From: an uncultured Clostridia bacterium
GTDB taxonomy: Bacteria > Bacillota > Clostridia > Oscillospirales > Acutalibacteraceae
DNA length: 39,567 nt
Assembly (NCBI GenBank): GCA_946184295.1
Contig: CAMHEZ010000019.1
Coordinates: forward strand, 1-39,567
Direction of reading: 5' to 3'
The notes below the pieces were generated by a model, which saw nothing but the letters and a program-made list of their open reading frames with translations, was not told the DNA's origin and ran no database searches. Shown here one piece after another: positions 15,439 through 24,392 of the stretch (positions within the stretch are counted from its first letter, which is position 1; the number at the start of each line of letters is the position of its first letter). A program made the position numbers and the translations under genes.

Positions 15439-17613
15439 TCAGACCGCCCTTAAAACCGAGAACAGCGAGATGACCACAAACACCAGCTGCATGATGAGAA
15501 CCTGCGACGCGTCGATGGCGTAGGGACTGATACAGCTCAGCACCGTGACAAACAAAAATCCCATGCCAAAGCAGATGCTCTGAATCAGCATGCCCAGACT
15601 CTCGGTTTCCTTGAGCCGCACGGCCGCGCGGCTCCCCGCCGACAGCGCCTGAAAGGTGCCGTTGGTGGCCAGCAGCGCCTCTTCGGTCTCGGTCACGGCA
15701 TAGGTCGCGGCGTCGTAAACCCGGCTGCCCTCGTTGTCCAGAATGGAGATAAAGCGCGGCGGCAGGTCAAAGACCTCTGTAATCAGCCGGACGTTGATAT
15801 TGGCGTCGCAGGTGTAGATCATCAGGTTGGTGCCGTCCGAGATAATGCGCACCAAGGCGTTGCGCACCGCGACAGCCGCCTTGTATTCCAGCAGATACAC
15901 ACCCATCAGACGGTTGTTGACTGCCACATAGAGTACCTGCTGCCCCGGCTTTTCCACCATGCCTTCAAACTCTTCCAGCCGAGACAACCCGCCGTTGGCG
16001 ATCAGCACGCGGTGGATTTCCATCATATCGCGATTGCCCACCAGCACGCGCCGCTCCCGCAGAAACCCCGACATGCCCAGTTCGTTTTCATACATCATGC
16101 CGTCCACACTGTCCCGCAGCTGCCTCTCGTCCTGAATCAGGGCGCCAAATACCTCCGCGAGAGCGCCGCCCGAAGCAATGACCACGGAGGCTGCCGCCGC
16201 CGTCACCTCTTCGATGTCCATATCGCCGACCGACAGCGCTTTGACTACCCGGATACTGCCGCGGGGGAACAGATCGGTGGTGTTGATCGCAAACGCGTCG
16301 GTATCGCCGAATTTATTGACAGCGTTCCAGCCGTTGAGCAGCGCTCCCTGGCGGAGCAGCTTCTTGGATACCATACTGAGCGGAATTTCCAGACACATCA
16401 GACCTGTGATGGGAACGCAAGTTACCAGCGCGGCACACAGCGCCGAGAAACCTACCGCCACGAAGCCGTCCCCCCGCAGCGCGCCGCAAATCGCGCCGAT
16501 CAAAGCCGACGCCGCCGAAATCGCCAGCAGCCACGGATACAGCCGCGCCATCATCAGGCTGCTGGTGTCCTCACGGCAGGCGTTTTTGAAATAGTCCGAT
16601 AAATGCTTTGTGCGCACCATGTAAGACACGCGGGCATTTGTGCTGCCTGACGCCAGCCGCAGATCCACCGCCATGGCGCTGTCCTCCGCCGCCAGCAGTT
16701 CCCAGTGCGTACCCCGCTTGGCCGCAAAGCCGAAGCCCCGTGTTACCCGGTGCGTGTGCATCAGGCGGTTGGCGGTGTAAACCGTCACTGCCAGACACAC
16801 CGGCGCCGCAAAGGAATTGGTGGGAATCCGGCCTAGCCACAGCGATGTTGCCAGCATATACAGGATATGCAGCAGTTCCGCCACAATTGCCACCGCCAGT
16901 ACCGTGCGCGTGTTGAATTTTCTATGTATCAGATTCCAGAGTCCCGCCTTGATATCACCCAATGAAACCCAGCCCGCAAACAGCAGTCCGGCCAGCGAAA
17001 CTGACAGATACACCCAAGACGTTCCCTCCGGTCTCAACAACGCCGGGAAGGGAACCCCGAAGGCGGGAATCATTTCAATCGCTCCCAAAAACAACGTGAC
17101 AACCGCAAGCTCGATTAAGCCGAACGTCAGACGATCGGTGAGCTGCTTGAGATCAAAACGGATTCGCTGGATTTCCCTGGAGCTGCGATAGCTGGCGCCG
17201 GCCAGCCGCTCGTCTTCACTCATCTCATACGCCGCCGCGCCGCGCCCGTTCAGACGTTTTTTGATTTGCCGTTCCAGCGCGAACAAATCCACGTCGCTCT
17301 CCCGGCTGTGTACGCGCCGCTTTTGCTCTTCGTTCAGCAGTTTGTCGGCGGGGTCCAGATCGGCGATGGATATTTCGGGCGTTTCCTCTTCAGGTTCGGG
17401 CGCGACATAAATCCGCGCTGCCGGTGAAATATCCAGCCGGATAAACGAAATTCTGCCGCTGACCAGACGCATATGCCCCCGTCCTTTGGCGATGGAAGGT
17501 TCAATGCCCCAATCGCGCGGCGTGGGCATGGCCTCCATCACATAGGATACAATGCGGTCCTGCGCCGCTTCTTTGCGGGCACCGATATGTGCCGTTTCTT
17601 CGTTCCAACTCAA
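15439..17613 (-). CDS. Degenerate P-type ATPase-like membrane protein (catalytic motifs lost)
   Basis: The start is TTG 17613 (MSWNEETAH), 9 nt after GGGAGG; the longer frame upstream lacks a ribosome site. It has 724 residues. Residues 1-155 are soluble and acidic/basic; membrane helices lie near 163-190, 200-220, 236-260, 265-282, 358-380, 385-412, 675-695 and 702-722. Residues 398-460 follow the P1B-ATPase pattern after the CPx helix ([18 protein letters not shown]), but the DKTGTLT site reads NTTDLFP (444-450). TGD reads TCD (601-603), and no TGES or GDGxND is seen. The N-domain-like [19 protein letters not shown] and the P-domain-like [19 protein letters not shown] persist. It is therefore a probable pseudo-ATPase, not a pump. 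It ends a run of three genes of unknown function. Confidence 0.7.
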   Translation of the reverse strand: MSWNEETAHIGARKEAAQDRIVSYVMEAMPTPRDWGIEPSIAKGRGHMRLVSGRISFIRLDISPAARIYVAPEPEEETPEISIADLDPADKLLNEEQKRRVHSRESDVDLFALERQIKKRLNGRGAAAYEMSEDERLAGASYRSSREIQRIRFDLKQLTDRLTFGLIELAVVTLFLGAIEMIPAFGVPFPALLRPEGTSWVYLSVSLAGLLFAGWVSLGDIKAGLWNLIHRKFNTRTVLAVAIVAELLHILYMLATSLWLGRIPTNSFAAPVCLAVTVYTANRLMHTHRVTRGFGFAAKRGTHWELLAAEDSAMAVDLRLASGSTNARVSYMVRTKHLSDYFKNACREDTSSLMMARLYPWLLAISAASALIGAICGALRGDGFVAVGFSALCAALVTCVPITGLMCLEIPLSMVSKKLLRQGALLNGWNAVNKFGDTDAFAINTTDLFPRGSIRVVKALSVGDMDIEEVTAAAASVVIASGGALAEVFGALIQDERQLRDSVDGMMYENELGMSGFLRERRVLVGNRDMMEIHRVLIANGGLSRLEEFEGMVEKPGQQVLYVAVNNRLMGVYLLEYKAAVAVRNALVRIISDGTNLMIYTCDANINVRLITEVFDLPPRFISILDNEGSRVYDAATYAVTETEEALLATNGTFQALSAGSRAAVRLKETESLGMLIQSICFGMGFLFVTVLSCISPYAIDASQVLIMQLVFVVISLFSVLRAV

Positions 17614-17695
17614 ACAAAAGTACCTCCCGCAATCAGATTGCCGTATGATGTGCGGTGCAATCTGAAAGCAAAAATAAAAATAAGGAATACGCTGA

Positions 17696-17738
17696 CGAAC
17701 CGCGCAAACGATGGTCAACCTCCCATTTGCGCGGTTCG
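17696..17738 (+). terminator. Strong hairpin in terminator orientation for the plus strand
   Basis: A perfect 13-bp stem, CGAACCGCGCAAA (17696-17708) with TTTGCGCGGTTCG (17726-17738), is followed on the plus strand by GTCTTTTTC. All genes around it run leftward, and on that strand no T-run follows. A second perfect hairpin (AGAGCCTG/CAGGCTCT, 17748-17765) lies beside it. In the leftward mRNA the pair could be a processing or stability element. Confidence 0.55.
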
Positions 17739-17770
17739 GTCTTTTTCAGAGCCTGTGCAGGCTCTCCTGT

Positions 17771-19555
17771 TCAATGGCGATAAAACGTACTTCCGGAACT
17801 TCCCGTACCGCCGGTGTTGCCGCCTGAGAATCCTCCGTTCGGGTCAAAGACGTCAGATCCGAAGGCGTTCATGCCAAAGCCGCTGTCGGCGGGGCTTTCA
17901 AAGGCAAGATCAAATCCGCTCTTGACGGTGTCGGGTGCCGGAGTGGTAAAGAGCGGCTGTTTTTCCGGCTGGGGCTGAGGATTCACCGTCGGCGATGACG
18001 GCACCGTCAGCGCATCGGCCCTGATGGGTTCGGGGGACGCAAACGAAGCGTCATAGGCGGGTTTCGCGTAAACCTTGCGCTCCGCCGGACGGTCCTCCCG
18101 GTAGCTTCTGGCGTCAATGCGGTCATAATAGCGCTCGCTGCGGCGCTCATAGCGGCCGCGTCTCACGTCCTGATACCGCGCCGCCATGCGCTCGTTGTAG
18201 CCGTCGTCATAGCCGTTGTCCCGGTCGTCATAACGGTAATCACGCGGTTCACGGTAATCACGGGCATCGCGTGTATCACGCATATCACGCGCGTCGCGGT
18301 AATCACGATCGCGGCGGTCGTACTCTCTTTCGCCTCTGCGCCGTGCGCGGCTGCTCCGCCGTTCCTCATAATCGTAGCGTTCGTCGCGGTCGTCATAATA
18401 GCGGTCGTCATAGCGGTCGTCATAATCGTCACGGTAGATGACGCGCGGAGGACGTGACGCAGGCGGCTGGGACTGAGGCTGTGGCTGTGGCTGGACCTGC
18501 GGCTGAGGCTGCTGTATCACATACTGCGGCAGTATCATCGGCTGCGCCATGTACTGCGGATACTGATTATACATCGGCATGGGCATCGGCATGGGCATCG
18601 GATACGGAATCGGAATGGTCTGGTAGGACGCATTGCCCTGATTCTGGCCACCGCTCGGAATAATCATCGGATACGGCATCATCGGACTCATGGTATTCAT
18701 CGGGTAAGAGGGGTACATCGAACCGTAGGGCAGAAATTCCTGCGTGACGGCTTCGCTGGGGGGCTGCTCATCTGTCCCCGCCGTCTCGGCGGAGCTGTAA
18801 TGAGGCTCCGCTCCGGGCGCGGTGATGGGCTCCGGCGTGGTTTGCAAATGTTTGGTATCCGCCGCCGTGGGGGTGGGCATTCTGTCGTCCTGACTGATAA
18901 ATACTGAATCAGGTCGCAGATCGGGCAGGTAAGAATCCGGCTTATCCGTTCCGCCCGCCGTGCCGTCCAGCGCGATGGGGGAGGGCTTCATCTGTTCCGC
19001 GCCGCTGACGGCACTGCTGAACCCGCCCGACTGACTGCTGTCCGAAGTGTTGAAGGTAAACTGTGACGAGGGGCGGGTTTCCTGCGGCGCATTGAAGAAT
19101 TTATCAAAGCTGCCGGAAGCGTCGTCCTTGGTACCGTCGTAATTCAGACCGCCCAGCATGTTTTTGGCCGCGTCGCTGTCGGAATAAATCGAGCTGTCGG
19201 GATACACGTCATCGTCCGATTCGTCGTCCCGATGGGGCGCGAACAGATATCCGAACTCCGAATGGGTGCTATCCGCGGGATTTCCGTCATCCGAACCGAT
19301 ACCCCTGTCGGTAAAAACGGGAATCTCTCCGTCTCCGTTTTCATCATGTTTGTCATCGGATTTGCCGCTGCGGCGGTTGAAGAGATTCTTTTTCGGCTTG
19401 GACGCATCGTCTGCTTTTTCCGCCGTCTTTCTTTTCGCCTGTCGGAACTCCTTGCGATTCACTTTTTTTGGCTTGACCACTTTGCTGTCACCGTCGTCAT
19501 CTGACAGATCGGCGTCAAAACCGTCGTTCAATTCTCTATCGTCATCAAAGGCCAT
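17771..19555 (-). CDS. Long low-complexity, probably disordered protein
   Basis: I recognise no family. It has 594 residues, with GGAGG 7 nt before the ATG. Residues 1-60 are charged (KKVNRKEFRQAKRK). Then come acidic S/D/G-rich sequence to about 290, a hydrophobic P/M/Y segment (IPIPYPMPMPMPMPMYNQYP) near 320-345, and a PQ-rich linker. After these come about 110 residues dominated by R, D and Y (RDYRDARDMRDTRDARDYRE) and a G/S/F-rich end. No signal peptide, membrane helix or enzyme motif is seen. Composition suggests an intrinsically disordered scaffold that could interact through charge patterning (inference). It lies 29 bp after the gene upstream and before the pseudo-ATPase. Confidence 0.7.
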   Translation of the reverse strand: MAFDDDRELNDGFDADLSDDDGDSKVVKPKKVNRKEFRQAKRKTAEKADDASKPKKNLFNRRSGKSDDKHDENGDGEIPVFTDRGIGSDDGNPADSTHSEFGYLFAPHRDDESDDDVYPDSSIYSDSDAAKNMLGGLNYDGTKDDASGSFDKFFNAPQETRPSSQFTFNTSDSSQSGGFSSAVSGAEQMKPSPIALDGTAGGTDKPDSYLPDLRPDSVFISQDDRMPTPTAADTKHLQTTPEPITAPGAEPHYSSAETAGTDEQPPSEAVTQEFLPYGSMYPSYPMNTMSPMMPYPMIIPSGGQNQGNASYQTIPIPYPMPMPMPMPMYNQYPQYMAQPMILPQYVIQQPQPQVQPQPQPQSQPPASRPPRVIYRDDYDDRYDDRYYDDRDERYDYEERRSSRARRRGEREYDRRDRDYRDARDMRDTRDARDYREPRDYRYDDRDNGYDDGYNERMAARYQDVRRGRYERRSERYYDRIDARSYREDRPAERKVYAKPAYDASFASPEPIRADALTVPSSPTVNPQPQPEKQPLFTTPAPDTVKSGFDLAFESPADSGFGMNAFGSDVFDPNGGFSGGNTGGTGSSGSTFYRH

Positions 19556-19584
19556 ATTCCGTCCTCCGTTCTATGTATGTCTCA

Positions 19585-21615
19585 TCATCGTGGCCGGCCG
19601 TTTCCGCCTTGACCGCCTTGCGGATTGACCTGCCGGTACTGCCCCGGCGCCGTCTGCTGCGGATTCATCTGCGGGTACTGTCCCCACGCCGTCTGCTGCG
19701 GATTCATTTGTGGGTACTGTCCCCACGCCGCCTGCCGCGGATTCATTTGTGGATACTGTCCCCACGCCGCCTGCCGCGGATTCATTTGTGGATACTGTCC
19801 CGGCGCTCCCTGCTGCGGATTCATTTGCGGGTACTGTCCCGGCGCTCCCTGCTGCGGATTCATTTGTGGATACTGTCCCGGCGCTCCCTGCTGCGGATTT
19901 TGGCGGGAAGGATTTCCTGCGGCATTCTGCTCTTGCTGACGCTTCATCAGCTCCTGCTGTTTTTTCCAATATTCCTGCTGCTGCCGCATCATCTGCTCCT
20001 GCTGCTTGCGATAAAGCTCACGCTGCTGTTCGTATGCCTTGCGCTGCTGTTCCTGCTGCGCCCGGATATGTTCCTCCTCGGCACGGCGCTCGGCTTCCCG
20101 TCTGCGGCGCACCATTTCTTCGCCGTCGGCCATACCCTGCTGAGTGGCACGCTGCATCTGCTCCCGCATATCGCGGCGATGCACCTCACGCTCACTGTAC
20201 GTCCCGCCGGGATAACGGCGACCCTCGCCGTAGGGTCTTTCACGCTGCATATACGCGCCGGGACGACCCGTGCGATGGCTGCCGCGGTAACGCGACTGCT
20301 CCGCGTGCTCGGCCAGTTCACTCTGCTGCTCAAACCACGCGGCATATTGATTCTCATCGGTATTGACCCGGCTGTAGCCGAGGTTCCACTCGTGAATCAG
20401 CGCAGGGTCGGTCAGCCCCTGCGGTTCGGGGGACTGTCCGGGTCCCCGCAGATCGTGACTGATGATATTTTTTAATCGCGTGTCGCTGATATCGACATAG
20501 GGATTGTTAAATTCGCCCGACATAATGCGGTCGGTCAGCACGTTCTGATCGGCTGCCACACGGCGGCGCTTGCGACGGAGCCTGCGATAGCGGTCGTCAG
20601 GGTCAAAATCCGCGTCGTCCACATAATAGCCGCGGCTGCCCCGTCCGTTGGCACGGAACTTCCGTCCCTCTTCCTCTGAATCCTCGTAGTCGTAAATGGT
20701 GTTGACCGTGTGCTTGAGCAAATCGGTGCGTGACGGGTCTGTCTGGTCGATTTTGCTCCAGGTGCGGCTGAACCGTCCGAAATAAGGCATGGCACGGCTG
20801 TCGGGTACCAGCCCGTCCTGTTCGGGGAGGCTGCTGCGCCAGCTGCCTTGCCCTGTGACCCGTTCTACGTCAAATGTCTCTTCCTCGGGTTCAACGTCGT
20901 CCCCCGTACTCAGACCAAAGCTCTGATACAGATTTGACTTCCGTCTGACGGCAGGCTTGCGCACAATGCCGTCTCTGGCATCCTCGGCCGCACGGCGCTT
21001 TTTGACCTCCGCCATAATCATTTCAGGGGTCTCGCCCCGCCGCTCCGGAATCATCTGATCCACTTTGGCGCGGCGCTTTTCCACCGGCGTATCCAGCCGG
21101 TTGTAGAGACGGTCTCTCACCGCCGCCTTGCGCTCCACACGCTTCTCCGCGCTTTCACCGTACAGATAGGACAAATCCTCCGGCAATTCCTCCTGAATGC
21201 CCGCGAGAGCGTTATAGCGCATCTTGTCCAGCGCGATATTGGAAATGCCGCTGCCGATATCGCCTCGGGGACGGTAGCTGTCGGTATAAGCCACATCGTC
21301 CGGCTCGGTATATTCTTTGTCGGCATAGATGATGTCCTTTTTGAGATCAAAGGCAAACCGGTTGCCCTCCGGCGCCGCTTCACCGTCGGCAACGGGAACC
21401 GGTCGGACCTTTACGCCCTCCGCACCGTCGTCTCCGTCGCCGGTTAACCATGACGGGGACAATTGAAAATTCTCCTCATCAGGCTGCCACGAGCCCCTGC
21501 GCCAGCGCTCCTGCACCTCGTCCATCGTGACCATCGCGCTCAGCCGCGCCGCATTGGCGCTTTCGTCCACATACGGATTGACAAACGGTTCCCGGAATCG
21601 CCCTCTCTCCGCCAA
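19585..21615 (-). CDS. Long low-complexity protein with Q-rich coiled coil and 13-residue repeats
   Basis: I recognise no family. The start taken is TTG 21615 (GGGGG 8 nt upstream); GTG 21624 is in frame and possible. It has about 676 residues. The N-terminal half is charged and soluble. NPYVDES near residue 13 recurs as NPYVDIS near the middle (about residue 370), so there may be an internal duplication. Residues of about 480-570 form a Q/E/R-rich helix (AYEQQRELYRKQQEQMMRQQ) likely to be a coiled coil. Seven 13-residue repeats of the NPQQGAPGQYPQM type follow to the end. It sits between rlmB (70-80 bp upstream) and a second disordered protein (29 bp downstream), probably in one operon. Confidence 0.7.
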   Translation of the reverse strand: MAERGRFREPFVNPYVDESANAARLSAMVTMDEVQERWRRGSWQPDEENFQLSPSWLTGDGDDGAEGVKVRPVPVADGEAAPEGNRFAFDLKKDIIYADKEYTEPDDVAYTDSYRPRGDIGSGISNIALDKMRYNALAGIQEELPEDLSYLYGESAEKRVERKAAVRDRLYNRLDTPVEKRRAKVDQMIPERRGETPEMIMAEVKKRRAAEDARDGIVRKPAVRRKSNLYQSFGLSTGDDVEPEEETFDVERVTGQGSWRSSLPEQDGLVPDSRAMPYFGRFSRTWSKIDQTDPSRTDLLKHTVNTIYDYEDSEEEGRKFRANGRGSRGYYVDDADFDPDDRYRRLRRKRRRVAADQNVLTDRIMSGEFNNPYVDISDTRLKNIISHDLRGPGQSPEPQGLTDPALIHEWNLGYSRVNTDENQYAAWFEQQSELAEHAEQSRYRGSHRTGRPGAYMQRERPYGEGRRYPGGTYSEREVHRRDMREQMQRATQQGMADGEEMVRRRREAERRAEEEHIRAQQEQQRKAYEQQRELYRKQQEQMMRQQQEYWKKQQELMKRQQEQNAAGNPSRQNPQQGAPGQYPQMNPQQGAPGQYPQMNPQQGAPGQYPQMNPRQAAWGQYPQMNPRQAAWGQYPQMNPQQTAWGQYPQMNPQQTAPGQYRQVNPQGGQGGNGRPR
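19627..19899 (-). repeat. Seven in-frame 39-bp tandem repeats
   Basis: Seven exact-length units encode NPxQxAxGQYxQx. In protein order, three are QQGAP, two RQAAW, one QQTAW and one QQTAP, a gradient showing local unit duplication with later drift. Confidence 0.95.
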
Positions 21616-21694
21616 GACCAACACCCCCGGTAAAAAAGAATAAAAAAGAATAATGAATAATGAATAACGAATAAATAATAATATTTGTTAAACT

Positions 21695-22579
21695 TTAAAA
21701 TTGGTTGTTTGCGGCGATGCCGTTGCGCTGGCGCGTGATCTCGTACATCACGATGGCGCAGGCCACCGAAGCGTTGAGCGAGTTGATTTGTCCCCGCATG
21801 GGCAGTGACAGCACACCGTCGCACTTTTCGCGCACCAGACGGCTCACGCCGCTGTCCTCCCCGCCGATGACCAGCGCGATGGCGCCTGTCAGGTCGCCGC
21901 CGCACCACGACGCGCCGTCCATATCGGCGCAGTAAACCCATAGGCCCTTCTTCTTCAAATCCTCGATACAGGCAGCGATATTGGCTACCCGCGCGACCGG
22001 TACATATTCCAGCGCACCGGCGGACGATTTGCCCACGGCCCATGTCAGACCTACGGCGCGGCGCTTGGGAATAATCACGCCGTGCGCTCCTGCCGCCTCC
22101 GCGGAACGAATGATCGCACCGAGATTGTGGGGATCCTCGATACCGTCGCAGATGATGAGGAACGGGGGCTCGCCCTTGCGTTCGGCCAGCGCGAACATAT
22201 CCTCAATCTCAGCGTATTCATGCACCGCCGCCAGCGCCGCGATGCCCTGATGGCTGCTCCCGCACATCGCGTCGAGCTTGGCGGGAGACACTTCCTTGAC
22301 GGTAATATTCTGCTTCTTGGCCATGGCGATGATCTGGCCAAACGAGCGCTGACTGCCCTCCGAAGCACGCGCCGTCATGATGCACTCGATGGGGCGGCCG
22401 CTGCGCAGCGCTTCGGTCACGGCGTTGCGCCCTGTGATGAGATCGCTGTGCTTTTCGGTTCTTTCTCCGTCGTCGCGGCTTGCGCGCGTGCTTTTTCCTG
22501 CGGCGTTCTCGTTGTCACGCCGCCTTGTATAAGATTCCTGTTTCAAATGGTCGTTATCACTGTGATTTTCAAACTTCAA
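21695..22579 (-). CDS. rlmB: 23S rRNA (guanosine-2'-O-)-methyltransferase RlmB / TrmH family
   Basis: A 294-residue SpoU/TrmH-type methyltransferase. A charged, disordered leader (residues 1-45) precedes the substrate-binding domain (DLITGRNAVTEALRSGR). The trefoil-knot catalytic domain follows with all three motifs: DPHNLGAIIRSAEAAGAHGV, LVIGGEDSGVSRLV, and LPMRGQINSLNASVACAIVM. It methylates the 2'-O of a 23S rRNA guanosine using SAM. The start is TTG 22579 with GGAG about 10 nt upstream. A good promoter lies upstream; the low-complexity genes follow downstream and may be co-transcribed. Confidence 0.95.
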   Translation of the reverse strand: MKFENHSDNDHLKQESYTRRRDNENAAGKSTRASRDDGERTEKHSDLITGRNAVTEALRSGRPIECIMTARASEGSQRSFGQIIAMAKKQNITVKEVSPAKLDAMCGSSHQGIAALAAVHEYAEIEDMFALAERKGEPPFLIICDGIEDPHNLGAIIRSAEAAGAHGVIIPKRRAVGLTWAVGKSSAGALEYVPVARVANIAACIEDLKKKGLWVYCADMDGASWCGGDLTGAIALVIGGEDSGVSRLVREKCDGVLSLPMRGQINSLNASVACAIVMYEITRQRNGIAANNQF

Positions 22580-22636
22580 AGAAATGGCACTCCTGTTTTG
22601 TCAATCAATTTCCGTGCGGCAAATGACGCTCCGTCT

Positions 22637-22665
22637 ATTATAACGCATACCCGCCGCAGATACAA
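22637..22665 (-). promoter_or_regulatory. rlmB promoter
   Basis: Minus strand: TTGTAT (22660-22665), 17-bp spacer, perfect TATAAT (22637-22642), about 50 nt before the start codon. Confidence 0.75.
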
Positions 22666-22753
22666 GATTATCATACCATAAATCCTGCACAAGAAAATAT
22701 ATTTTTTATGAATTTCGCGTGAAATCCGCTTGAAGAAAAAGGAAGCTCAAAAT

Positions 22754-22804
22754 CAAAGGAAAAAGAAAAAGCACACGCCATCATGATTTGAGGCAATGTG
22801 CTTT
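22754..22804 (-). terminator. Intrinsic terminator of mgsA
   Basis: On the minus strand AAAGCACA and an inner GCC pair with GGC and TGTGCTTT, followed by a T-rich tract (TTTTTCTTTTTCC). It lies 60 bp after the mgsA stop. Confidence 0.85.
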
Positions 22805-22865
22805 CAATATTCATCGTAAGTCAATGACAGGCCCCTTCAGGAAGTAACCCGTGCGTGCGGGAGCG

Positions 22866-23264
22866 TTATTTCTTGACATAATTGCGCCAATCGAGGTCGC
22901 CGCGCTCCAGACCGTGAATCAGAACCTCCGCCGTTGCCATATTGGTGGCCACCGGAATGACGTGCATATCGCACATACGCAGAATATCATTGTCCTTTGG
23001 CTCGTTCGGCTTGGGGGTGAGCGGGTCACGGAAAAAGATCAGCAGGTCAATCTCGTTATAGCCGATTCTCGCGGCAATCTGCTCCCCGCCGCCTGCCGAA
23101 CCGGGCAGGAAACAAGTCACCTTGAGGCCGGTGGCCTCGCTGATGATGCGGCCCGTGGTACCTGTGGCGCAAAGCTTATGACGGCTGAGAATACCGCAAT
23201 AAGCGATACAGAACTGTACCATCAGTTCCTTTTTGTCATCATGGGCTATCAAAGCAATATTCAT
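22866..23264 (-). CDS. mgsA: Methylglyoxal synthase
   Basis: From ATG 23264 (GGGAG 9 nt upstream; the in-frame ATG at 23273 touches the SD and is unlikely) the protein has 132 residues, close to the family's 130-150. Motifs: [10 protein letters not shown] at the start, ATGTTG for phosphate binding, [22 protein letters not shown] with the catalytic Asp, and [11 protein letters not shown] at the end. It turns dihydroxyacetone phosphate into methylglyoxal and phosphate, an overflow route from glycolysis. It is monocistronic with its own terminator. Confidence 0.96.
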   Translation of the reverse strand: MNIALIAHDDKKELMVQFCIAYCGILSRHKLCATGTTGRIISEATGLKVTCFLPGSAGGGEQIAARIGYNEIDLLIFFRDPLTPKPNEPKDNDILRMCDMHVIPVATNMATAEVLIHGLERGDLDWRNYVKK

Positions 23265-23358
23265 TAATGTCATCTCCCAACAAAATTATTTTTTACGTCA
23301 TGCTATCAAATTATGAACGGAACCGATGATTTTATCCGTCTGTCCCTCCATGGGACCC

Positions 23359-24129
23359 CTATCTTGTCAACTGATTGAGCAGCGAGGTTTTCGCGTCCAG
23401 CGGTACGGTTTCACCGAACAGACGCCGCACCGCGTCGCGGCAATACCGCATGGCCTCTCCGTCACGGTCAAGCGGCAATCCCGTTCTGACCGCGCGTCCC
23501 GCCGCCGTGTCCAGCGGCACCACACCCAGCAGCCTCGCGCCCACCGTATCAATGCACGCGTCAATGTCGGTCATGCCGCCGTCGCGCAGATATGCCGGGG
23601 AAAATTGTGTCAGCAGGAGGCGTGTCTCACAGTCGTGGTGACTGTCCGCTGCCGCCTGCCGAATGCGCCGCCGCAGCGCCGCCGCGTATTGCAGGCTCAG
23701 AGAATCCGCGCACGCGCACAGAATAAACACATCGAAACAACCGGCCGCGCCGCAATCCGGCACCACGCCCGCAGGCCAGTCGACGATTACGTCGCCTTCC
23801 CGGCCAAGCTCCTCCACCAGCCGCCGCACTTCCACACGGCGCGGGTCAACCGCTTCCTCCGAAAATAACGGCGACGGCAAAAAACGCAGTCCCTCGCCGC
23901 AAGTGATGAAAGCGTCCTCCACGGTGCAGGTGCCGCCCAGCACGTCGGCCAGATTCATCACGACCTCTTCGCCCACTGACAGCACTTGCGCCAGCGTACC
24001 GCCGAAGCCGCACAAATCGACCAATGTCGTCTTGTATCCCAGCGCCGCCGCTGAGAGTCCCATACACGCTGCGGCCAGTGTCGTACCCTGACCGCCCAAA
24101 GCAGAGATCATGGCGATTTTCTTCCCCAA
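23359..24129 (-). CDS. MinD/ParA-like protein with degenerate P-loop
   Basis: The start is TTG 24129, 7 nt after GGAGG. A 256-residue protein with the MinD/ParA fold order: the P-loop region SALGGQGTTLAAACMGLSAA, then TTLVDL, a switch-II-like VDWPAG (MinD has DxPAG), LCACADSLSL and LLLTQF. In MinD the loop reads KGGxGKT; here both lysines are replaced (L11, T16), so ATP hydrolysis or binding is doubtful. It lies downstream of the mre/PBP2 genes, where many Clostridia have minC-minD, but no minC or minE is present here. It has its own promoter. A role as a regulatory or scaffold relative of MinD is inference. Confidence 0.82.
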   Translation of the reverse strand: MGKKIAMISALGGQGTTLAAACMGLSAAALGYKTTLVDLCGFGGTLAQVLSVGEEVVMNLADVLGGTCTVEDAFITCGEGLRFLPSPLFSEEAVDPRRVEVRRLVEELGREGDVIVDWPAGVVPDCGAAGCFDVFILCACADSLSLQYAAALRRRIRQAAADSHHDCETRLLLTQFSPAYLRDGGMTDIDACIDTVGARLLGVVPLDTAAGRAVRTGLPLDRDGEAMRYCRDAVRRLFGETVPLDAKTSLLNQLTR

Positions 24130-24247
24130 ATCTCCACCTCCCGGACATTACGCCATAAAATGGCAAGACGCCATTTTTATCATGATATGTTGACGGTCTG
24201 CCGCGCCAAAATCAAAAAACATTTTTTGGCAAACAGACCCTGTTTGT

Positions 24248-24276
24248 ATGATATCACAAAAATCGAAATAAGTCAA
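24248..24276 (-). promoter_or_regulatory. Promoter of the MinD-like gene
   Basis: Minus strand: TTGACT (24271-24276), 17-bp spacer, TATCAT (24248-24253). The leader of about 115 nt includes an AAAATGGC/GCCATTTT hairpin (24153-24175 region). Confidence 0.7.
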
Positions 24277-24392
24277 AGCTATTTTTTCCTATTTTAGCGG
24301 TAAAACCGCAATTTTACTGCCAAAATTTTACACCCAACTTTGTTAATTTTCCCTTTCGGAAAAATTTAAATGTGCCTTTTCCGATAATTTTC

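Noticed and set aside
14019..15473. Plus-strand frame opposite plsC and greA
   Set aside because: It begins in a simple repeat and runs antisense to two certain genes.
21637..21690. GAATAATGAATAATGAATAA tract as a regulatory array
   Set aside because: Simple AT-rich sequence with drifting units before the coiled-coil gene; no symmetry or promoter match that I can defend.
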